A DNA stretch of 64,000 nt from Nicoletella semolina. Lineage in GTDB: Bacteria > Pseudomonadota > Gammaproteobacteria > Enterobacterales > Pasteurellaceae. Both the position numbers and the translations under genes were made by a program. The notes beneath the pieces were generated by a model, which was given only the letters and a program-made list of their open reading frames with translations, made no database searches and was not told the origin of the DNA. This document shows, one piece after another, positions 17,377 through 26,983 of the stretch. The DNA lies in assembly GCF_004345745.1 (NCBI RefSeq), contig NZ_SLXJ01000004.1:62001-126000 (forward strand), in the 5' to 3' direction. Position 1 is the stretch's first letter; each line of letters opens with the position of its first letter.

Positions 17377-19638
17377 TTAAATTTCCTGCTTATTCGATTT
17401 GTGTAGCAACCTTTGACTGTTAAGCACTACAGTGATAGAAGATAATGTCATTGCAACAGCAGCAACCATGGGATTTAATAGCCAGCCTGTGAAAGGGTAA
17501 AGTACGCCGCTAGCAATTGTAATACTGATCAGATTATAGATGAATGCTCCGACAAGGCTTTGTTTCATATTAGCTAATACTTGCTTTGAAAAAGGCAAAA
17601 CTTTAATTAAAGGAGCAAATCCTGCTTGCATTAGCGATAAATCTGCACTCTCAATCGCAATATCTGAACCATTTTGCATCGCAATGCCAACATCAGCTTG
17701 AGCAAGGGCTGGGGCATCATTAATGCCATCGCCAATCATTGCCACTTTTTTGCCTTTTGCTTGTAAATTGCGTATTGCTTCTGCTTTTTGTTCGGGCAGT
17801 ACCTCCGCCAACACTCCGTCTAAACCGAGCTGTGTAGCAAAATAATCTGCACTGGTTTGGCGATCACCTGTGAGCATAATACATTCGTAGCCTTGTTGTT
17901 GAAAACGGTTAATCATCGCTTTGCTGTCTGAGCGAAGTTGATCTTCTAGCGTAAATATGGCAACTATTTTTTCATCAATCTTAAAATAGACCTGCGTGCT
18001 GTATTGTTGATCGATTATTGCTGGGCCAGAGGCGGAGGGAACAGAAGCCGTATAAGCGGTTGAATTTTCGTTAAAATTAACAAATTGTGCATTGCCGATT
18101 TTAAGTTGTTTTTCTTGCCATTTGCCACTGATGCCTAATCCTTTTTCAATCTTGATTTCACTGATGGCTTGTGGTGACAAAGAGGTGTGTTCTGGTAGGT
18201 TTTGAGCGTATGCCACAATCGCTTGAGCGATAGGGTGGGAGGCGTGTTTTTCAAGCGTAGTGGCAAGTTGAATGGATAAATTTAGATCAATATTTCCAAA
18301 CGATTGAACGTTACTTACCGTCATTTTCCCTGTAGTCAATGTCCCAGTCTTATCGAATACGAGGGTATCAAGCTCGCTACTAGCTTGTAATGCTTCAATA
18401 TTTTTCACTAACACGCCAAATTCTGCAGATTTTGCTACGCCTGCAATCGTAGAAAGTGGAATGGCTAATCCTAAAGCACACGGGCAAGCGATAATTAGCA
18501 CAGTAGTAAAAATCGACATAACAAAAGCGAAATTCTGACCTTGAACCCACCAAAATATTGCACTTAAAAGTGCAATGCTAACCACAACTGGCACAAAAAT
18601 CGCCGCAATTTTATCGACCCACTGTGCAAGGGGTGGTTTGCTGGATTGTGCGTGGCGGACAGCGTGGATAATTCTTGCTAAAGCGGTTTGGCTACCGACT
18701 TGTTTAGCGACATACACGCCAGCCCCATCGGTGATGATCGTACCAGCTCGTAGCGTATCGCCTACATTTTTTTCAACTGGTAGAGCCTCTCCTGTGAGCA
18801 TTGCTTCATCAGCCCAAATTTTGCCACTCAATAGTTCTCCATCAACAGCAAGCCGAGCGCCTGTGAGTGCCTGTATTTTCATTTCAGGTTTAATTGCCTT
18901 GACAGGGATTGTTTTTGTAAGATTTTCATCGAAAATGACCGCTTGTTGAGGGGCAAGATCCAGTAATTTTTCTAGTGCAAGAGAGGAACGTTGCTTGGTT
19001 TTTAATTCTAAATATTTGCCCAAATTGATAAAACCGATAATCATTACGCTGGCTTCAAAATAAAGATGTGTATTGGGCTGCGGAAATATCAGCATACTAA
19101 AAGAATAGAGCCACGCTGTACCTGTGCTGAGTGCGACAAGGGTATCCATTGTTGAGGTGCGATTTTTGAGACTAATCCACGCCCCGATAAAAAATGATTT
19201 ACCTGAAAAATAGAGTGTGATTAGTGTAATTGCCGCCCAACTTGCCCATAACCAGCGGTTATTTTCATTAAGGTGCATTCCTTGCCATAAACCGAATCCC
19301 ATCAATGTAAACCCAACGAGTAATGTTAATATGGCTTGCTGTTTTTTGCGAGCGAGTACCTGTAAAGTTTGGGTCTGTTGCTTTGCTCGGCGAACCTGTT
19401 CACTTTCTAAAATTTCTGCATTAAATCCCATTTTCTTGACCGCTTGAATAAGCAAATTGGGATCTGTGTTACTTTGTACAAAAGCGGTGTGATCGGCTAA
19501 ATTGACGCTGGCTAAAGCTACGCCTTCAATTTCAAGTAATGTTTTTTCGATTCGTCTAACACAGCCTGCACAATGCATTCCATCAATTAAAAATTGTGTT
19601 TCTTGTAAGGTATTTTCTTGCACAATGGTTTTTGGCAT
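17377..19638 (-). CDS. copA: Copper-exporting P1B-type ATPase
   Basis: 753 residues. One N-terminal heavy-metal domain has the GMHCAGC motif (Cys23, Cys26). Further motifs are TGEALPVE (actuator), [10 protein letters not shown] (metal-binding membrane helix), DKTGTLTTG (phosphorylated Asp) and [10 protein letters not shown] (hinge). A CPC site with downstream Tyr/Asn and Met/Ser helices is typical of Cu(I) export from cytoplasm to periplasm. No cueR-like regulator or copper chaperone gene is adjacent. The promoter must lie in the 26-bp gap after the raiA terminator or within that hairpin region. argE follows by one base. Confidence 0.92.
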   Translation of the reverse strand: MPKTIVQENTLQETQFLIDGMHCAGCVRRIEKTLLEIEGVALASVNLADHTAFVQSNTDPNLLIQAVKKMGFNAEILESEQVRRAKQQTQTLQVLARKKQQAILTLLVGFTLMGFGLWQGMHLNENNRWLWASWAAITLITLYFSGKSFFIGAWISLKNRTSTMDTLVALSTGTAWLYSFSMLIFPQPNTHLYFEASVMIIGFINLGKYLELKTKQRSSLALEKLLDLAPQQAVIFDENLTKTIPVKAIKPEMKIQALTGARLAVDGELLSGKIWADEAMLTGEALPVEKNVGDTLRAGTIITDGAGVYVAKQVGSQTALARIIHAVRHAQSSKPPLAQWVDKIAAIFVPVVVSIALLSAIFWWVQGQNFAFVMSIFTTVLIIACPCALGLAIPLSTIAGVAKSAEFGVLVKNIEALQASSELDTLVFDKTGTLTTGKMTVSNVQSFGNIDLNLSIQLATTLEKHASHPIAQAIVAYAQNLPEHTSLSPQAISEIKIEKGLGISGKWQEKQLKIGNAQFVNFNENSTAYTASVPSASGPAIIDQQYSTQVYFKIDEKIVAIFTLEDQLRSDSKAMINRFQQQGYECIMLTGDRQTSADYFATQLGLDGVLAEVLPEQKAEAIRNLQAKGKKVAMIGDGINDAPALAQADVGIAMQNGSDIAIESADLSLMQAGFAPLIKVLPFSKQVLANMKQSLVGAFIYNLISITIASGVLYPFTGWLLNPMVAAVAMTLSSITVVLNSQRLLHKSNKQEI
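18937..18946 (-). repeat. Perfect Apl-type DNA uptake core inside copA
   Basis: GACCGCTTGT is the exact complement of ACAAGCGGTC. It is coding and in frame within copA. Confidence 0.85.
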
Positions 19639-19663
19639 CTAGCTTGCTCCTTAATATGAAACT

Positions 19664-19690
19664 ATCAAAAAGCCGAACAATTGTTCGGCT
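19664..19690 (-). terminator. Intrinsic terminator of raiA
   Basis: AGCCGAACAATTGTTCGGCT (19671-19690) is a perfect 20-bp palindrome, followed on the minus strand by TTTTTGATAG. It lies between raiA and copA. Confidence 0.85.
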
Positions 19691-19716
19691 ATTGTTTAAT
19701 CATTTATCAGCTAAAA

Positions 19717-20043
19717 CTATTCTTCACTGCTGAGGGTTTTGATACTCTCATCGGCTCTGCGAGCTTCGCCTTTATGTTTCTGTTTATTTAATTGGGTTTC
19801 TAATTTGGTTTCCACTTCATTAATTGCTTTATAGAGATCTGCATTATGTGCTTTTGCAAAAAGATCACCTACTGGTGTACCTATTGCTACTTCAACCTCG
19901 TAGCCATTTGGTTGTTTATGTATTATAAAATGGGGATTAATAAGCTGGGTGTGCCATTTATTTAATTTTGCCAAGCGTTCTTCAATATGAGTGCGAATTG
20001 CTGGAGTGATGTCCATTTGTTTGCTTGAAATATTGATTGTCAT
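19717..20043 (-). CDS. raiA: Ribosome-associated inhibitor / hibernation factor
   Basis: 108 residues of the YfiA/HPF family: MTINISSKQMDITPAIRTHIEERLAKLNKW at the start (split here for length: first strand ISSKQMDITP, then the amphipathic helix) and DLYKAINEVETKLETQLNKQKHK. The short charged tail after the domain is as in RaiA rather than the shorter HPF. It binds the small ribosomal subunit in stress or stationary phase. It is monocistronic, with its own terminator. SD GGAGAATGCT precedes ATG. Confidence 0.9.
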   Translation of the reverse strand: MTINISSKQMDITPAIRTHIEERLAKLNKWHTQLINPHFIIHKQPNGYEVEVAIGTPVGDLFAKAHNADLYKAINEVETKLETQLNKQKHKGEARRADESIKTLSSEE

Positions 20044-20239
20044 AGCATTCTCCTTTGTGATATTGATGAGTAGTGTTTTTAATATATGCCTTTACACTAA
20101 AAATTCAAGCAATAAACCTAACAAAATATGAAAAGTTCGAACTACCTAACACTTTTGTGTTTTTTTGACTATAATCTAACCCTATTTATGACGTAGGAAT
20201 ATTAAGTTTTTGCAGTAGGGCGTGCAATGGAGATGTGCA

Positions 20240-21175
20240 ATGAATAAAAAACAGTTACCCCCCTTTCAATCTGCGTTTTTACACCCTAAATATTGGGGAC
20301 TATGGTTAGGGATAGGATTATTTCGATTAATTTTATTGTTACCTTATCCTATCTTGATCAAGATAGGTAAAGGATTGGGCAAATTATTTGCAACATTGAG
20401 CGTTGGGAAACGGCGTATTGCTGTCGCACGTCGTAATTTACAACTCTGTTTTCCAGATTATAGTGCAGCACAAATTGAAACACTGATTGCTAAAAATGGC
20501 GAATCTGTGGGACTGGCGATTATTGAAACAGGTATGGCGTGGTTTTGGTCAGATAAGCGTATTCTGAAATGGGTAAAAATTGAAGGAATAGAACATCTCA
20601 AGCGGTCAGATAATGTAGGAATTTTGCTCGTAGGTGTGCATTTTCTCACATTAGAATTAGGGGCAAGAGTGGTGGGGTTACATCATCAAGGGATTGGCGT
20701 TTATCGTCCAAATGATAATCTTGTGTTTAATTGGTTGCAGTTTAGAGGGCGTATTCGTTCTAATAAGGCAATGTTAGATCGCAAAGATCTGCGAGGAATG
20801 ATTAGGGCACTAAAATCAGGTGAGACGATTTGGTATGCCCCTGATCACGACTATGGACGTAAAAATAGTGTGTTTGTGCCTTTTTTTGCAGTTCAACAAG
20901 CAGCAACGACAGTCGGAACTCAAATGTTATTACGTTCAGCACCGAACGCTGTAGTCGTACCATTTAGTCCTGTGCGTAATGAAGATGGATCAGGCTATAC
21001 GATCAAAATTAAACCTGCGGTTGATTTTAGCGGTTGTCAAAATGAGATTGAGACAGCAACATTGATGAATAAAGTGGTTGAGCAAGAAATAATGAATGCA
21101 CCGAGCCAATATATGTGGCTACATCGCCGATTTAAAACTCGCCCAAGCGAAAATGATCCGAGCTTGTATGAATAA
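20240..21175 (+). CDS. lpxL: Lipid A lauroyl-type acyltransferase
   Basis: 311 residues from the ATG at 20240, chosen because TGGAGATGTGCA gives a GGAG seven bases before it; an in-frame GTG lies six codons earlier. One N-terminal membrane segment is seen (LFRLILLLPYPILI). The HX4E catalytic motif is HFLTLE, followed by RGRIRSNKAML, WYAPDHDYG and MWLHRRFKTRP. These closely follow E. coli LpxL (HtrB). The enzyme adds a secondary acyl chain to Kdo2-lipid A at the inner membrane. A TATAAT box at 20170-20175 is a probable -10. rdgB follows. Confidence 0.9.
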   Translation: MNKKQLPPFQSAFLHPKYWGLWLGIGLFRLILLLPYPILIKIGKGLGKLFATLSVGKRRIAVARRNLQLCFPDYSAAQIETLIAKNGESVGLAIIETGMAWFWSDKRILKWVKIEGIEHLKRSDNVGILLVGVHFLTLELGARVVGLHHQGIGVYRPNDNLVFNWLQFRGRIRSNKAMLDRKDLRGMIRALKSGETIWYAPDHDYGRKNSVFVPFFAVQQAATTVGTQMLLRSAPNAVVVPFSPVRNEDGSGYTIKIKPAVDFSGCQNEIETATLMNKVVEQEIMNAPSQYMWLHRRFKTRPSENDPSLYE

Positions 21176-21201
21176 AAATTGATGAATAGAAAGGAAAAAT
21201 A

Positions 21202-21792
21202 ATGAAAAAAATTGTTCTTGCGACAGGTAATGCAGGTAAAGTGCGTGAAATGGAAGACGTATTAGCTGATTTGGGCTTTGAAGTTGTTGCTCAAACTGAA
21301 TTTGGATTCACTTCTCCAGAAGAAACAGGGCTGACTTTTGTTGAAAATGCGATATCAAAAGCTCGTTATGCAAGCCAAATGACAGGACTGCCTGCTATCG
21401 CAGATGATTCTGGCTTAGTGGTTGAGGCGTTAGGTGGCGAGCCTGGGTTGTATTCTGCACGTTATGCAGGGACAGACCACGATGATGCTGCTAATCGCCA
21501 AAAACTATTGGCGAAGATGACAGAACAAAATGATCGTCGAGCAAAATTTTTAAGCTGTATTGTGTTTTTACAACACCCTACAGATCCGAACCCTCGAATA
21601 GCAATTGGCGAATGCGTGGGGGAAATTCTGTCAGAAGAACGAGGTGAAAATGGCTTCGGTTATGATCCAGTGTTCTTTTATCCGCCTAAAAATTGTACTT
21701 TTGCAGAATTGGATACGGCAGAGAAAAAACGCCTTTCTCATCGTGCAATCGCACTCAATCAACTCAAAAAACAACTTAATCAGGAGGAATGA
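21202..21792 (+). CDS. rdgB: dITP/XTP pyrophosphatase (Ham1 family)
   Basis: 196 residues. [12 protein letters not shown] at the start, the [11 protein letters not shown] helix, and [25 protein letters not shown] carrying metal and substrate residues are all typical. [11 protein letters not shown] and SHRAIAL complete the family set. It hydrolyses non-canonical purine triphosphates and keeps them out of DNA. SD GAAAGGAAAAATA. The end overlaps the ybjQ start (ATGATGA), so translation is coupled. Confidence 0.96.
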   Translation: MKKIVLATGNAGKVREMEDVLADLGFEVVAQTEFGFTSPEETGLTFVENAISKARYASQMTGLPAIADDSGLVVEALGGEPGLYSARYAGTDHDDAANRQKLLAKMTEQNDRRAKFLSCIVFLQHPTDPNPRIAIGECVGEILSEERGENGFGYDPVFFYPPKNCTFAELDTAEKKRLSHRAIALNQLKKQLNQEE

Positions 21793-22112
21793 TGATTATC
21801 ACCACAACGAATAACATTGAAGGAAAAGAAATTATTGACTACAAAGGATTAGTTTTTGGTGAGGTAGTTTCTGGAGCAAATATTTTTCGAGATTTCTTTG
21901 CAAGCATTACGGATATTATTGGTGGTCGTTCTCGAACGTATGAAAGTAAATTGAATGCTTCACGGCAAAATGCCTTGAAAGAGCTAGAAAATGAAGCAAA
22001 AAAATTAGGTGCAAATGCCGTAGTGGGCGTTTCGTTAGATTATCAATCAATGGGTGGGAATAAAAGCATGTTTATTGTTGTAGCAACTGGCACCGCAGTG
22101 CGAGTCCGTTAA
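21789..22112 (+). CDS. ybjQ: YbjQ family protein (UPF0145)
   Basis: 107 residues; ATG at 21789 or 21792, both behind AGGAGGAATG inside the rdgB end. Family signature: [48 protein letters not shown] and the [12 protein letters not shown] strand. These proteins are predicted pentameric heavy-metal-binding-like folds, but no function is proven. Second gene of the rdgB-ybjQ-ycgN group. Confidence 0.85.
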   Translation: MMIITTTNNIEGKEIIDYKGLVFGEVVSGANIFRDFFASITDIIGGRSRTYESKLNASRQNALKELENEAKKLGANAVVGVSLDYQSMGGNKSMFIVVATGTAVRVR

Positions 22113-22137
22113 TTAGAATGGTAAATGAGTTCGGAAT

Positions 22138-22590
22138 ATGCAAAGCTCTCATCAACTTGATGTCCATTTTTGGCAGAAAAAATCGCTGCTTGAAATGAAT
22201 GAGGCAGAATGGGAAGCCTTATGCGATGGCTGTGGAAAGTGTTGTTATCGCAAATATATTCAAGGGCGAGGCAAGCGAGAACAACTTCATTACACGAGAG
22301 TTGCTTGTAATTTACTCGATTTGGAAACAGGAAAATGCAGCAATTACCCAAATCGTTTCAAGATTGAGAGTGATTGCACTAAGCTGACAAAGAAAAATCT
22401 GCCGCAATTTGGTTGGCTGCCTAAGACTTGTGCTTATCGCCTGCTTTATGAAGGCAAGCCACTGTTTGATTGGCACCCTCTCATTAGTGGTGATCCCAAT
22501 TCAGTGCTGCGTGCAAATATATTAATTCGCCACGGCATTCACGAAAATCAGGTGATTGATTGGTTCGAATTTGTGATCGATGAAGTATAA
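22138..22590 (+). CDS. ycgN: YcgN family cysteine-cluster protein (UPF0260)
   Basis: 150 residues. The cluster CDGCGKCCYRKYI near residue 30, with later Cys in VACNLLDLETGKCSNY, DCTKL and KTCAYRL, is the UPF0260/YkgJ metal- or Fe-S-binding pattern. The end GIHENQVIDWFEFVIDEV matches the family. Function is unknown. Its stop codon overlaps a perfect uptake core (ACAAGCGGTC). Confidence 0.85.
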   Translation: MQSSHQLDVHFWQKKSLLEMNEAEWEALCDGCGKCCYRKYIQGRGKREQLHYTRVACNLLDLETGKCSNYPNRFKIESDCTKLTKKNLPQFGWLPKTCAYRLLYEGKPLFDWHPLISGDPNSVLRANILIRHGIHENQVIDWFEFVIDEV

Positions 22591-22599
22591 CAAGCGGTC
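22590..22599 (+). repeat. Perfect Apl-type DNA uptake core
   Basis: ACAAGCGGTC follows the ycgN stop directly. The downstream AT-rich half of the extended motif is weak here (TTTTACAAAG). Confidence 0.85.
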
Positions 22600-22690
22600 A
22601 AAAATAGCACAACTTTTACAAAGTTGTTTTATCGTTGAACAATGATTTGCAAACAGCAAATGGATTTGAATGGAGAATAAAGCAGTGAAT

Positions 22691-23443
22691 ATGAAAACAG
22701 CGTTAGTTACAGGGGCAACATCAGGCTTTGGATTAGCCATTTGTCGCACATTAATTGAAGCAGGGTATCGTGTGATCGGCACTGGCAGGCGAGCTGAACG
22801 TTTAGATGCATTGAAATTGCAATTTGGCGAGCAATTTTTACCGCTTGCTTTTGATGTCAGCGATCGAAATGCTGTAGAACAAGCATTGGCTCGCCGCCCA
22901 ACAGACTGGCAAGCGGTCGATTTACTCGTGAATAATGCAGGATTGGCATTAGGTTTAGAATCCGCAGATAAAGCTGAATTATCTGATTGGTATCAGATGA
23001 TTGACACTAATATTAAAGGCTTAGTTGCTGTTACACGACTCGTTTTGCCTGAAATGGTGGCACGCAATAGCGGACAAGTCATCAACATTGGCTCCATCGC
23101 AGGCAACTACCCTTACCCTGGTGGCAATGTATATGGCGGAACAAAAGCATTTGTCAAACAATTCAGCTTAAATTTGCGGGCAGATTTGGCGGGTACAAAA
23201 ATTCGTGTTACCAACGTAGAGCCAGGGTTGTGTGGTGGCACAGAATTTTCTAATGTACGTTTTAAAGGTGATGATGAAAAGGCTGCAAAATTGTACGAAA
23301 ATGTCAATTATGTTTCTGCTGAAGATATTGCCAACATAGTCCTATGGCTTAACCAACAACCTGAACACGTTAATATCAATCGTATTGAAGTAATGCCTAC
23401 CGCACAAACATTTTCACCGTTGTTGGTAAGTCGCAGTGTATAG
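22691..23443 (+). CDS. ydfG: NADP-dependent short-chain dehydrogenase YdfG
   Basis: 250 residues from the ATG at 22691 (MKTALVTGATSGFGLAI). A GTG at 22685 sits nine bases after GGAG and could be the real start, adding two residues. The Rossmann motif TGATSGFG, NNAG, catalytic Ser (GSIAG) and YGGTK (Tyr-x-x-x-Lys) define a classical SDR. GTGRRAERLDAL suggests NADP. YdfG oxidises 3-hydroxy acids such as L-allo-threonine, serine or 3-hydroxypropionate. An uptake-like sequence GCAAGCGGTC is inside the gene. Confidence 0.9.
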   Translation: MKTALVTGATSGFGLAICRTLIEAGYRVIGTGRRAERLDALKLQFGEQFLPLAFDVSDRNAVEQALARRPTDWQAVDLLVNNAGLALGLESADKAELSDWYQMIDTNIKGLVAVTRLVLPEMVARNSGQVINIGSIAGNYPYPGGNVYGGTKAFVKQFSLNLRADLAGTKIRVTNVEPGLCGGTEFSNVRFKGDDEKAAKLYENVNYVSAEDIANIVLWLNQQPEHVNINRIEVMPTAQTFSPLLVSRSV

Positions 23444-23512
23444 CGAAATAGAAGAATATAAAATTTAATCGGAAAGTGGTTGTGCAGTGGTTTGCTATAT
23501 ATTTTCTTTATT

Positions 23513-23540
23513 TTGCACTAGTTTAATAGTACACTATTAC
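23513..23540 (+). promoter_or_regulatory. trpBA promoter with TrpR operator
   Basis: GCACTAGTTTAATAGTAC (23515-23532) matches the TrpR operator core GTACTAGTTAACTAGTAC at 15 of 18 positions. It overlaps a promoter, TTGCAC (23513-23518) and TATTAC (23535-23540) with 16-bp spacing. Binding of TrpR plus tryptophan would block transcription. No leader peptide with tandem Trp codons is visible before trpB. Confidence 0.75.
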
Positions 23541-23577
23541 GCATTTTATTTTAGCCTTTGATTTTTAGTGAGAAAGT

Positions 23578-24777
23578 ATGATGGAAAATACCCTTTTAAA
23601 TCCCTATTTTGGGGAGTTTGGTGGAATGTATGTGCCAGAAATTTTGGTGCCTGTGCTTAAAGAGCTGGAGCAGGCGTTCGTTGCAGCACAATCAGATAGC
23701 CAATTTCAGGCAGAATTTAGTAGTTTGCTGAAAAACTATGCAGGTCGTCCAACAGCTTTGACGCTATGCCGTAATTTGACGAAGGGAACCAAGACTAAAC
23801 TTTATCTTAAGCGAGAAGACTTATTGCACGGTGGAGCACATAAAACCAATCAGGTATTAGGGCAGGCGTTGTTAGCAAAAAAAATGGGTAAAACTCGGAT
23901 TATTGCTGAAACTGGGGCAGGACAACACGGTGTGGCGACGGCATTAGCCTGTGCAATGTTGAATATGCCGTGTGTGGTGTATATGGGGGCGAAAGATGTG
24001 GAACGTCAATCTCCGAATGTGTTTCGTATGCGTTTGATGGGAGCAGAGGTTGTTCCTGTTGAAAAAGGGTCTTGTTCGTTGAAAGATGCGTGTTGCGAGG
24101 CAATGCGAGACTGGGCGGCGAATTATGAGACAACACATTATTTAATTGGGACTGCCGCAGGTCCTCACCCTTTCCCTACGATGGTCAGGGAATTCCAAAA
24201 GATGATTGGCGAAGAGACAAAACAGCAAATTTTAGAGCAAGAGAACTGTTTGCCTGATGCGGTTATTGCGGCAGTGGGAGGGGGATCGAATGCGATTGGT
24301 ATGTTTGCTGACTTTATTAACGAAGAAAAGGTGAAATTAATTGGGGTTGAGCCTGCAGGCAAGGGCATTGAGACAGGTGAACACGGTGCACCACTTAAAC
24401 ACGGAAGTACAGGGATCTATTTTGGAATGAAGTCGCCTATTATGCAAACGCAAGATGGACAGATTGAAGAATCTTATTCTATTTCTGCGGGGTTAGATTT
24501 TCCATCAGTTGGACCGCAACACGCCTATTTGAATGCGGTTGGGCGTGCAGAGTATGTATCCATTACCGATCAGGAAGCACTAGAGGCTTTCCAAGCATTG
24601 GCTCGCCACGAGGGAATTATTCCAGCTCTTGAAAGTTCACACGCATTGGCGTATGCATTAAAATTAATTGCACAAGCACCAGATAAAGCGCAGTTATTGG
24701 TTGTGAATCTATCTGGACGAGGTGATAAAGATATTTTCACTGTCGATAAAATTTTAAATGGTGAGGAGGGTAAATGA
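23578..24777 (+). CDS. trpB: Tryptophan synthase beta subunit
   Basis: 399 residues. PLP lysine in [11 protein letters not shown], phosphate loop [10 protein letters not shown], and [10 protein letters not shown] and [10 protein letters not shown] near the end. The beta subunit joins indole and serine to tryptophan. The ATG pair at 23578/23581 gives two possible starts. The gene overlaps trpA by four bases (ATGA). Only trpBA is present here; the rest of the pathway would be elsewhere. Confidence 0.97.
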   Translation: MMENTLLNPYFGEFGGMYVPEILVPVLKELEQAFVAAQSDSQFQAEFSSLLKNYAGRPTALTLCRNLTKGTKTKLYLKREDLLHGGAHKTNQVLGQALLAKKMGKTRIIAETGAGQHGVATALACAMLNMPCVVYMGAKDVERQSPNVFRMRLMGAEVVPVEKGSCSLKDACCEAMRDWAANYETTHYLIGTAAGPHPFPTMVREFQKMIGEETKQQILEQENCLPDAVIAAVGGGSNAIGMFADFINEEKVKLIGVEPAGKGIETGEHGAPLKHGSTGIYFGMKSPIMQTQDGQIEESYSISAGLDFPSVGPQHAYLNAVGRAEYVSITDQEALEAFQALARHEGIIPALESSHALAYALKLIAQAPDKAQLLVVNLSGRGDKDIFTVDKILNGEEGK

Positions 24778-25580
24778 GTCGTTTTGATACTTTATTTCAC
24801 AAGTTAAAAGCCAAAAATGAAGGGGCTTTTGTGCCATTTGTAACGCTCTGTGATCCTGATTTCGAGCGTTCATTTGAGATTATTGAAACCTTGATTGCGA
24901 ATGGAGCTGATGCATTAGAGCTAGGCTTTCCTTTTTCTGATCCATTGCTTGATGGACCAGTGATTCAAGCTGCCAACAAACGAGCGTTAGATGCGGGACA
25001 CAGCACAGAATCTTGCTTTAATTTGATGGTGAAAATTCGTGAGAAATATCCGGATATTCCAATTGGGTTGTTATTGTGTGCGAATTTGGTGTTTGTACCG
25101 AGTGCAGCGGAATTTTTCGCTCGTTGTGCTAAAACAGGCGTTGATGCAGTGTTAATTGCGGACTTGCCTGTTGCTTATGCCCAAGAGTTTGCAGACGAAG
25201 CGAAAGAACACGGTATTCAGTTGGTGTTTATTTGTCCACCAAATGCAGATAGTATAACGATTAACAAGATAGCTATTTTTACGGGGGGTTATACTTATTT
25301 AGTTTCTCGTGCAGGCGTAACCAGTGCTGAAAATCAGCAGCACGCCTCAAACTTGGCGAATTTAGTGGATCTGCTCAAGCGGTCAGATGCAGCTCCGATT
25401 TTGCAAGGCTTTGGGATTGCTAAGCCAGAACAGGTGAAAGAAGCATTGAATTTAGGCTGTGATGGGGCAATTTCAGGTTCAGCGATTGTAAAAATTATTG
25501 AAAAAAATCTCGAAAATCAGACCGCTTTACTTACGGAATTAGGGCAATTTATACGAGAAATGAAAGCGGCTACACGGTAA
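24774..25580 (+). CDS. trpA: Tryptophan synthase alpha subunit
   Basis: 268 residues. The catalytic pair is in [15 protein letters not shown] (Glu and Asp). A TIM barrel with [10 protein letters not shown] and [12 protein letters not shown] phosphate-binding loops follows. It releases indole from indole-3-glycerol phosphate and feeds it through the tunnel to TrpB. The SD lies in the trpB end (GGTGAGGAGGG), and a strong terminator follows. Confidence 0.97.
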   Translation: MSRFDTLFHKLKAKNEGAFVPFVTLCDPDFERSFEIIETLIANGADALELGFPFSDPLLDGPVIQAANKRALDAGHSTESCFNLMVKIREKYPDIPIGLLLCANLVFVPSAAEFFARCAKTGVDAVLIADLPVAYAQEFADEAKEHGIQLVFICPPNADSITINKIAIFTGGYTYLVSRAGVTSAENQQHASNLANLVDLLKRSDAAPILQGFGIAKPEQVKEALNLGCDGAISGSAIVKIIEKNLENQTALLTELGQFIREMKAATR

Positions 25581-25620
25581 GTAGTGAGCGAAGAAAAGAT
25601 AGCAAGATAGATAAACAAGA

Positions 25621-25658
25621 CATAAAGCGAGAATGAACGATTCTCGCTTTATGTTTTT
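25621..25658 (+). terminator. Intrinsic terminator of trpBA
   Basis: CATAAAGCGAGAAT (25621-25634) and ATTCTCGCTTTATG (25640-25653) form a 14-bp stem with a five-base loop followed by TTTTT. Confidence 0.92.
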
Positions 25659-25674
25659 AAGTTTTTTCATTTTT

Positions 25675-26436
25675 CTACTCGTTGCGAGTACGATTCCATA
25701 AGTCAGCATATTTAATAAAGGTAGAGTGGCTGGAAAGGATGGCAAGCAGCAGTCCTTGTTTGCCATCTAAAAAGCCTGCTTTAAGGAAGTACATTTTTAC
25801 AAAACAGGCAATGGCGTGGGTGATGCCTTGTAAAAGTGATCCTTTTTTGCCTTTGTTTGCTCGTTGAATTGCCCACGCCTTAGCATAGCTGGCGGATTTA
25901 ACCAAGTAATGATGAAGATCTTTATAAGTGTAGTGTAATAAATCGCCTTTTAATTTTACCACATTGGCGTGCTTCGGATAATGTACTTTTTCGTGAACGA
26001 GTTCATCACCATATTGAGCAAAATCAGTGCGGTAGAGGCGTGTTACATAATCTGGGTACCAACCCGAATGGCGGATCTGCCGCCCAAAAACCTCACTTAG
26101 ACGAGGCAATTGATAGACTGCATTTTTTTCGTCTCGACGCACCGCTTGTTGGATTGCATCTTTCAATTCAGGTGTTACTCGTTCATCAGCATCAAGCCAA
26201 AGAACGTAATCGCTTGTAACATATTGTTGAGCGAATTGTCGTTGTTTACCAAAGCCCTGCCAATCGGTATTTTCAAAAAATTTTACACCATAGCTTAGGG
26301 CAATTTGTTTTGTTTCATCGGTGCTGCCGCTATCTAGAATGATAATTTCATCAACCCAATCTGCCACGGTATCTAGACACGCTGCGAGGTCTTGTGCTTC
26401 ATTTTTTACAATCATTGCAACGCTTAAAGTTGGCAT
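25675..26436 (-). CDS. lgtF: Family 2 glycosyltransferase of LOS core (LgtF/WaaE type)
   Basis: 253 residues. GT-A fold: [21 protein letters not shown] at the start, [11 protein letters not shown], and the metal motif [21 protein letters not shown] and VHEKVHY are typical of the WaaE/KdtX/LgtF group, which adds glucose to the first heptose of the LPS inner core at the cytoplasmic face. The gene stands alone between trpA and yhbY, convergent with trpA. Exact linkage cannot be read from sequence. Confidence 0.85.
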   Translation of the reverse strand: MPTLSVAMIVKNEAQDLAACLDTVADWVDEIIILDSGSTDETKQIALSYGVKFFENTDWQGFGKQRQFAQQYVTSDYVLWLDADERVTPELKDAIQQAVRRDEKNAVYQLPRLSEVFGRQIRHSGWYPDYVTRLYRTDFAQYGDELVHEKVHYPKHANVVKLKGDLLHYTYKDLHHYLVKSASYAKAWAIQRANKGKKGSLLQGITHAIACFVKMYFLKAGFLDGKQGLLLAILSSHSTFIKYADLWNRTRNE

Positions 26437-26560
26437 AATTTTCCTCTTTTTATTTGGCTCAGTGAGAATAGCGAGATCTTACTTTAAAAATTGCCTCATT
26501 TGTGCTATTTTCTGCATTGTTTTTTACAATTTAAGTTTTTATATTTTAAGGCAAATTTAA

Positions 26561-26875
26561 ATGTCAGTCATTTTAACAACAAAACAAAAGCAGTATCTCA
26601 AAGGCTTAGCACATCACTTAAACCCTGTGGTGATGCTGGGTGGAAATGGTTTAACTGAAGGGGTATTAGCCGAAATCGATCTCGCTCTCAATCATCACGA
26701 ACTCATTAAAGTAAAAATTGCAGGTGCGGAGCGTGAAACAAAGCAATTAATTATTGATGCGATTATTCGAGAGACTAAAGCGTCAATGGTGCAAACAATT
26801 GGACATATTTTAGTGCTTTACCGCCAAAGTGAGGAAAAAAAGATCAGCTTGCCGAAGACAGTTAAGTCTATTTAA
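26561..26875 (+). CDS. yhbY: YhbY, CRM-domain RNA-binding protein
   Basis: 104 residues, almost all one CRM domain: LTTKQKQYLKGLAHHLNPVVMLGGNGLTEGV, where GxxG (GGNG) contacts RNA, then HELIKVKIAG and QTIGHILVLYR. YhbY associates with pre-50S ribosomal subunits. SD TTAAGGCAAA. The gene ends in an uptake-sequence terminator. Confidence 0.92.
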   Translation: MSVILTTKQKQYLKGLAHHLNPVVMLGGNGLTEGVLAEIDLALNHHELIKVKIAGAERETKQLIIDAIIRETKASMVQTIGHILVLYRQSEEKKISLPKTVKSI

Positions 26876-26928
26876 AGGCAATAATGTCTGTTTAATGGTA
26901 AAAAACTTGCAAAAAAATGAATAAATTT

Positions 26929-26972
26929 GACCGCTTGAGTTGATTGAAATTGAACAACGCAAGCGGTTTTTT
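26929..26972 (+). terminator. Terminator built from two inverted uptake sequences after yhbY
   Basis: ACCGCTTG (26930-26937) and CAAGCGGT (26960-26967) are inverted uptake cores forming an 8-bp stem, followed by TTTTT. A TTGCAAAA half-motif (from 26907) precedes the first core, giving a complete extended uptake motif on the minus strand. Confidence 0.75.
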
Positions 26973-26983
26973 ATGGAGAAAAA

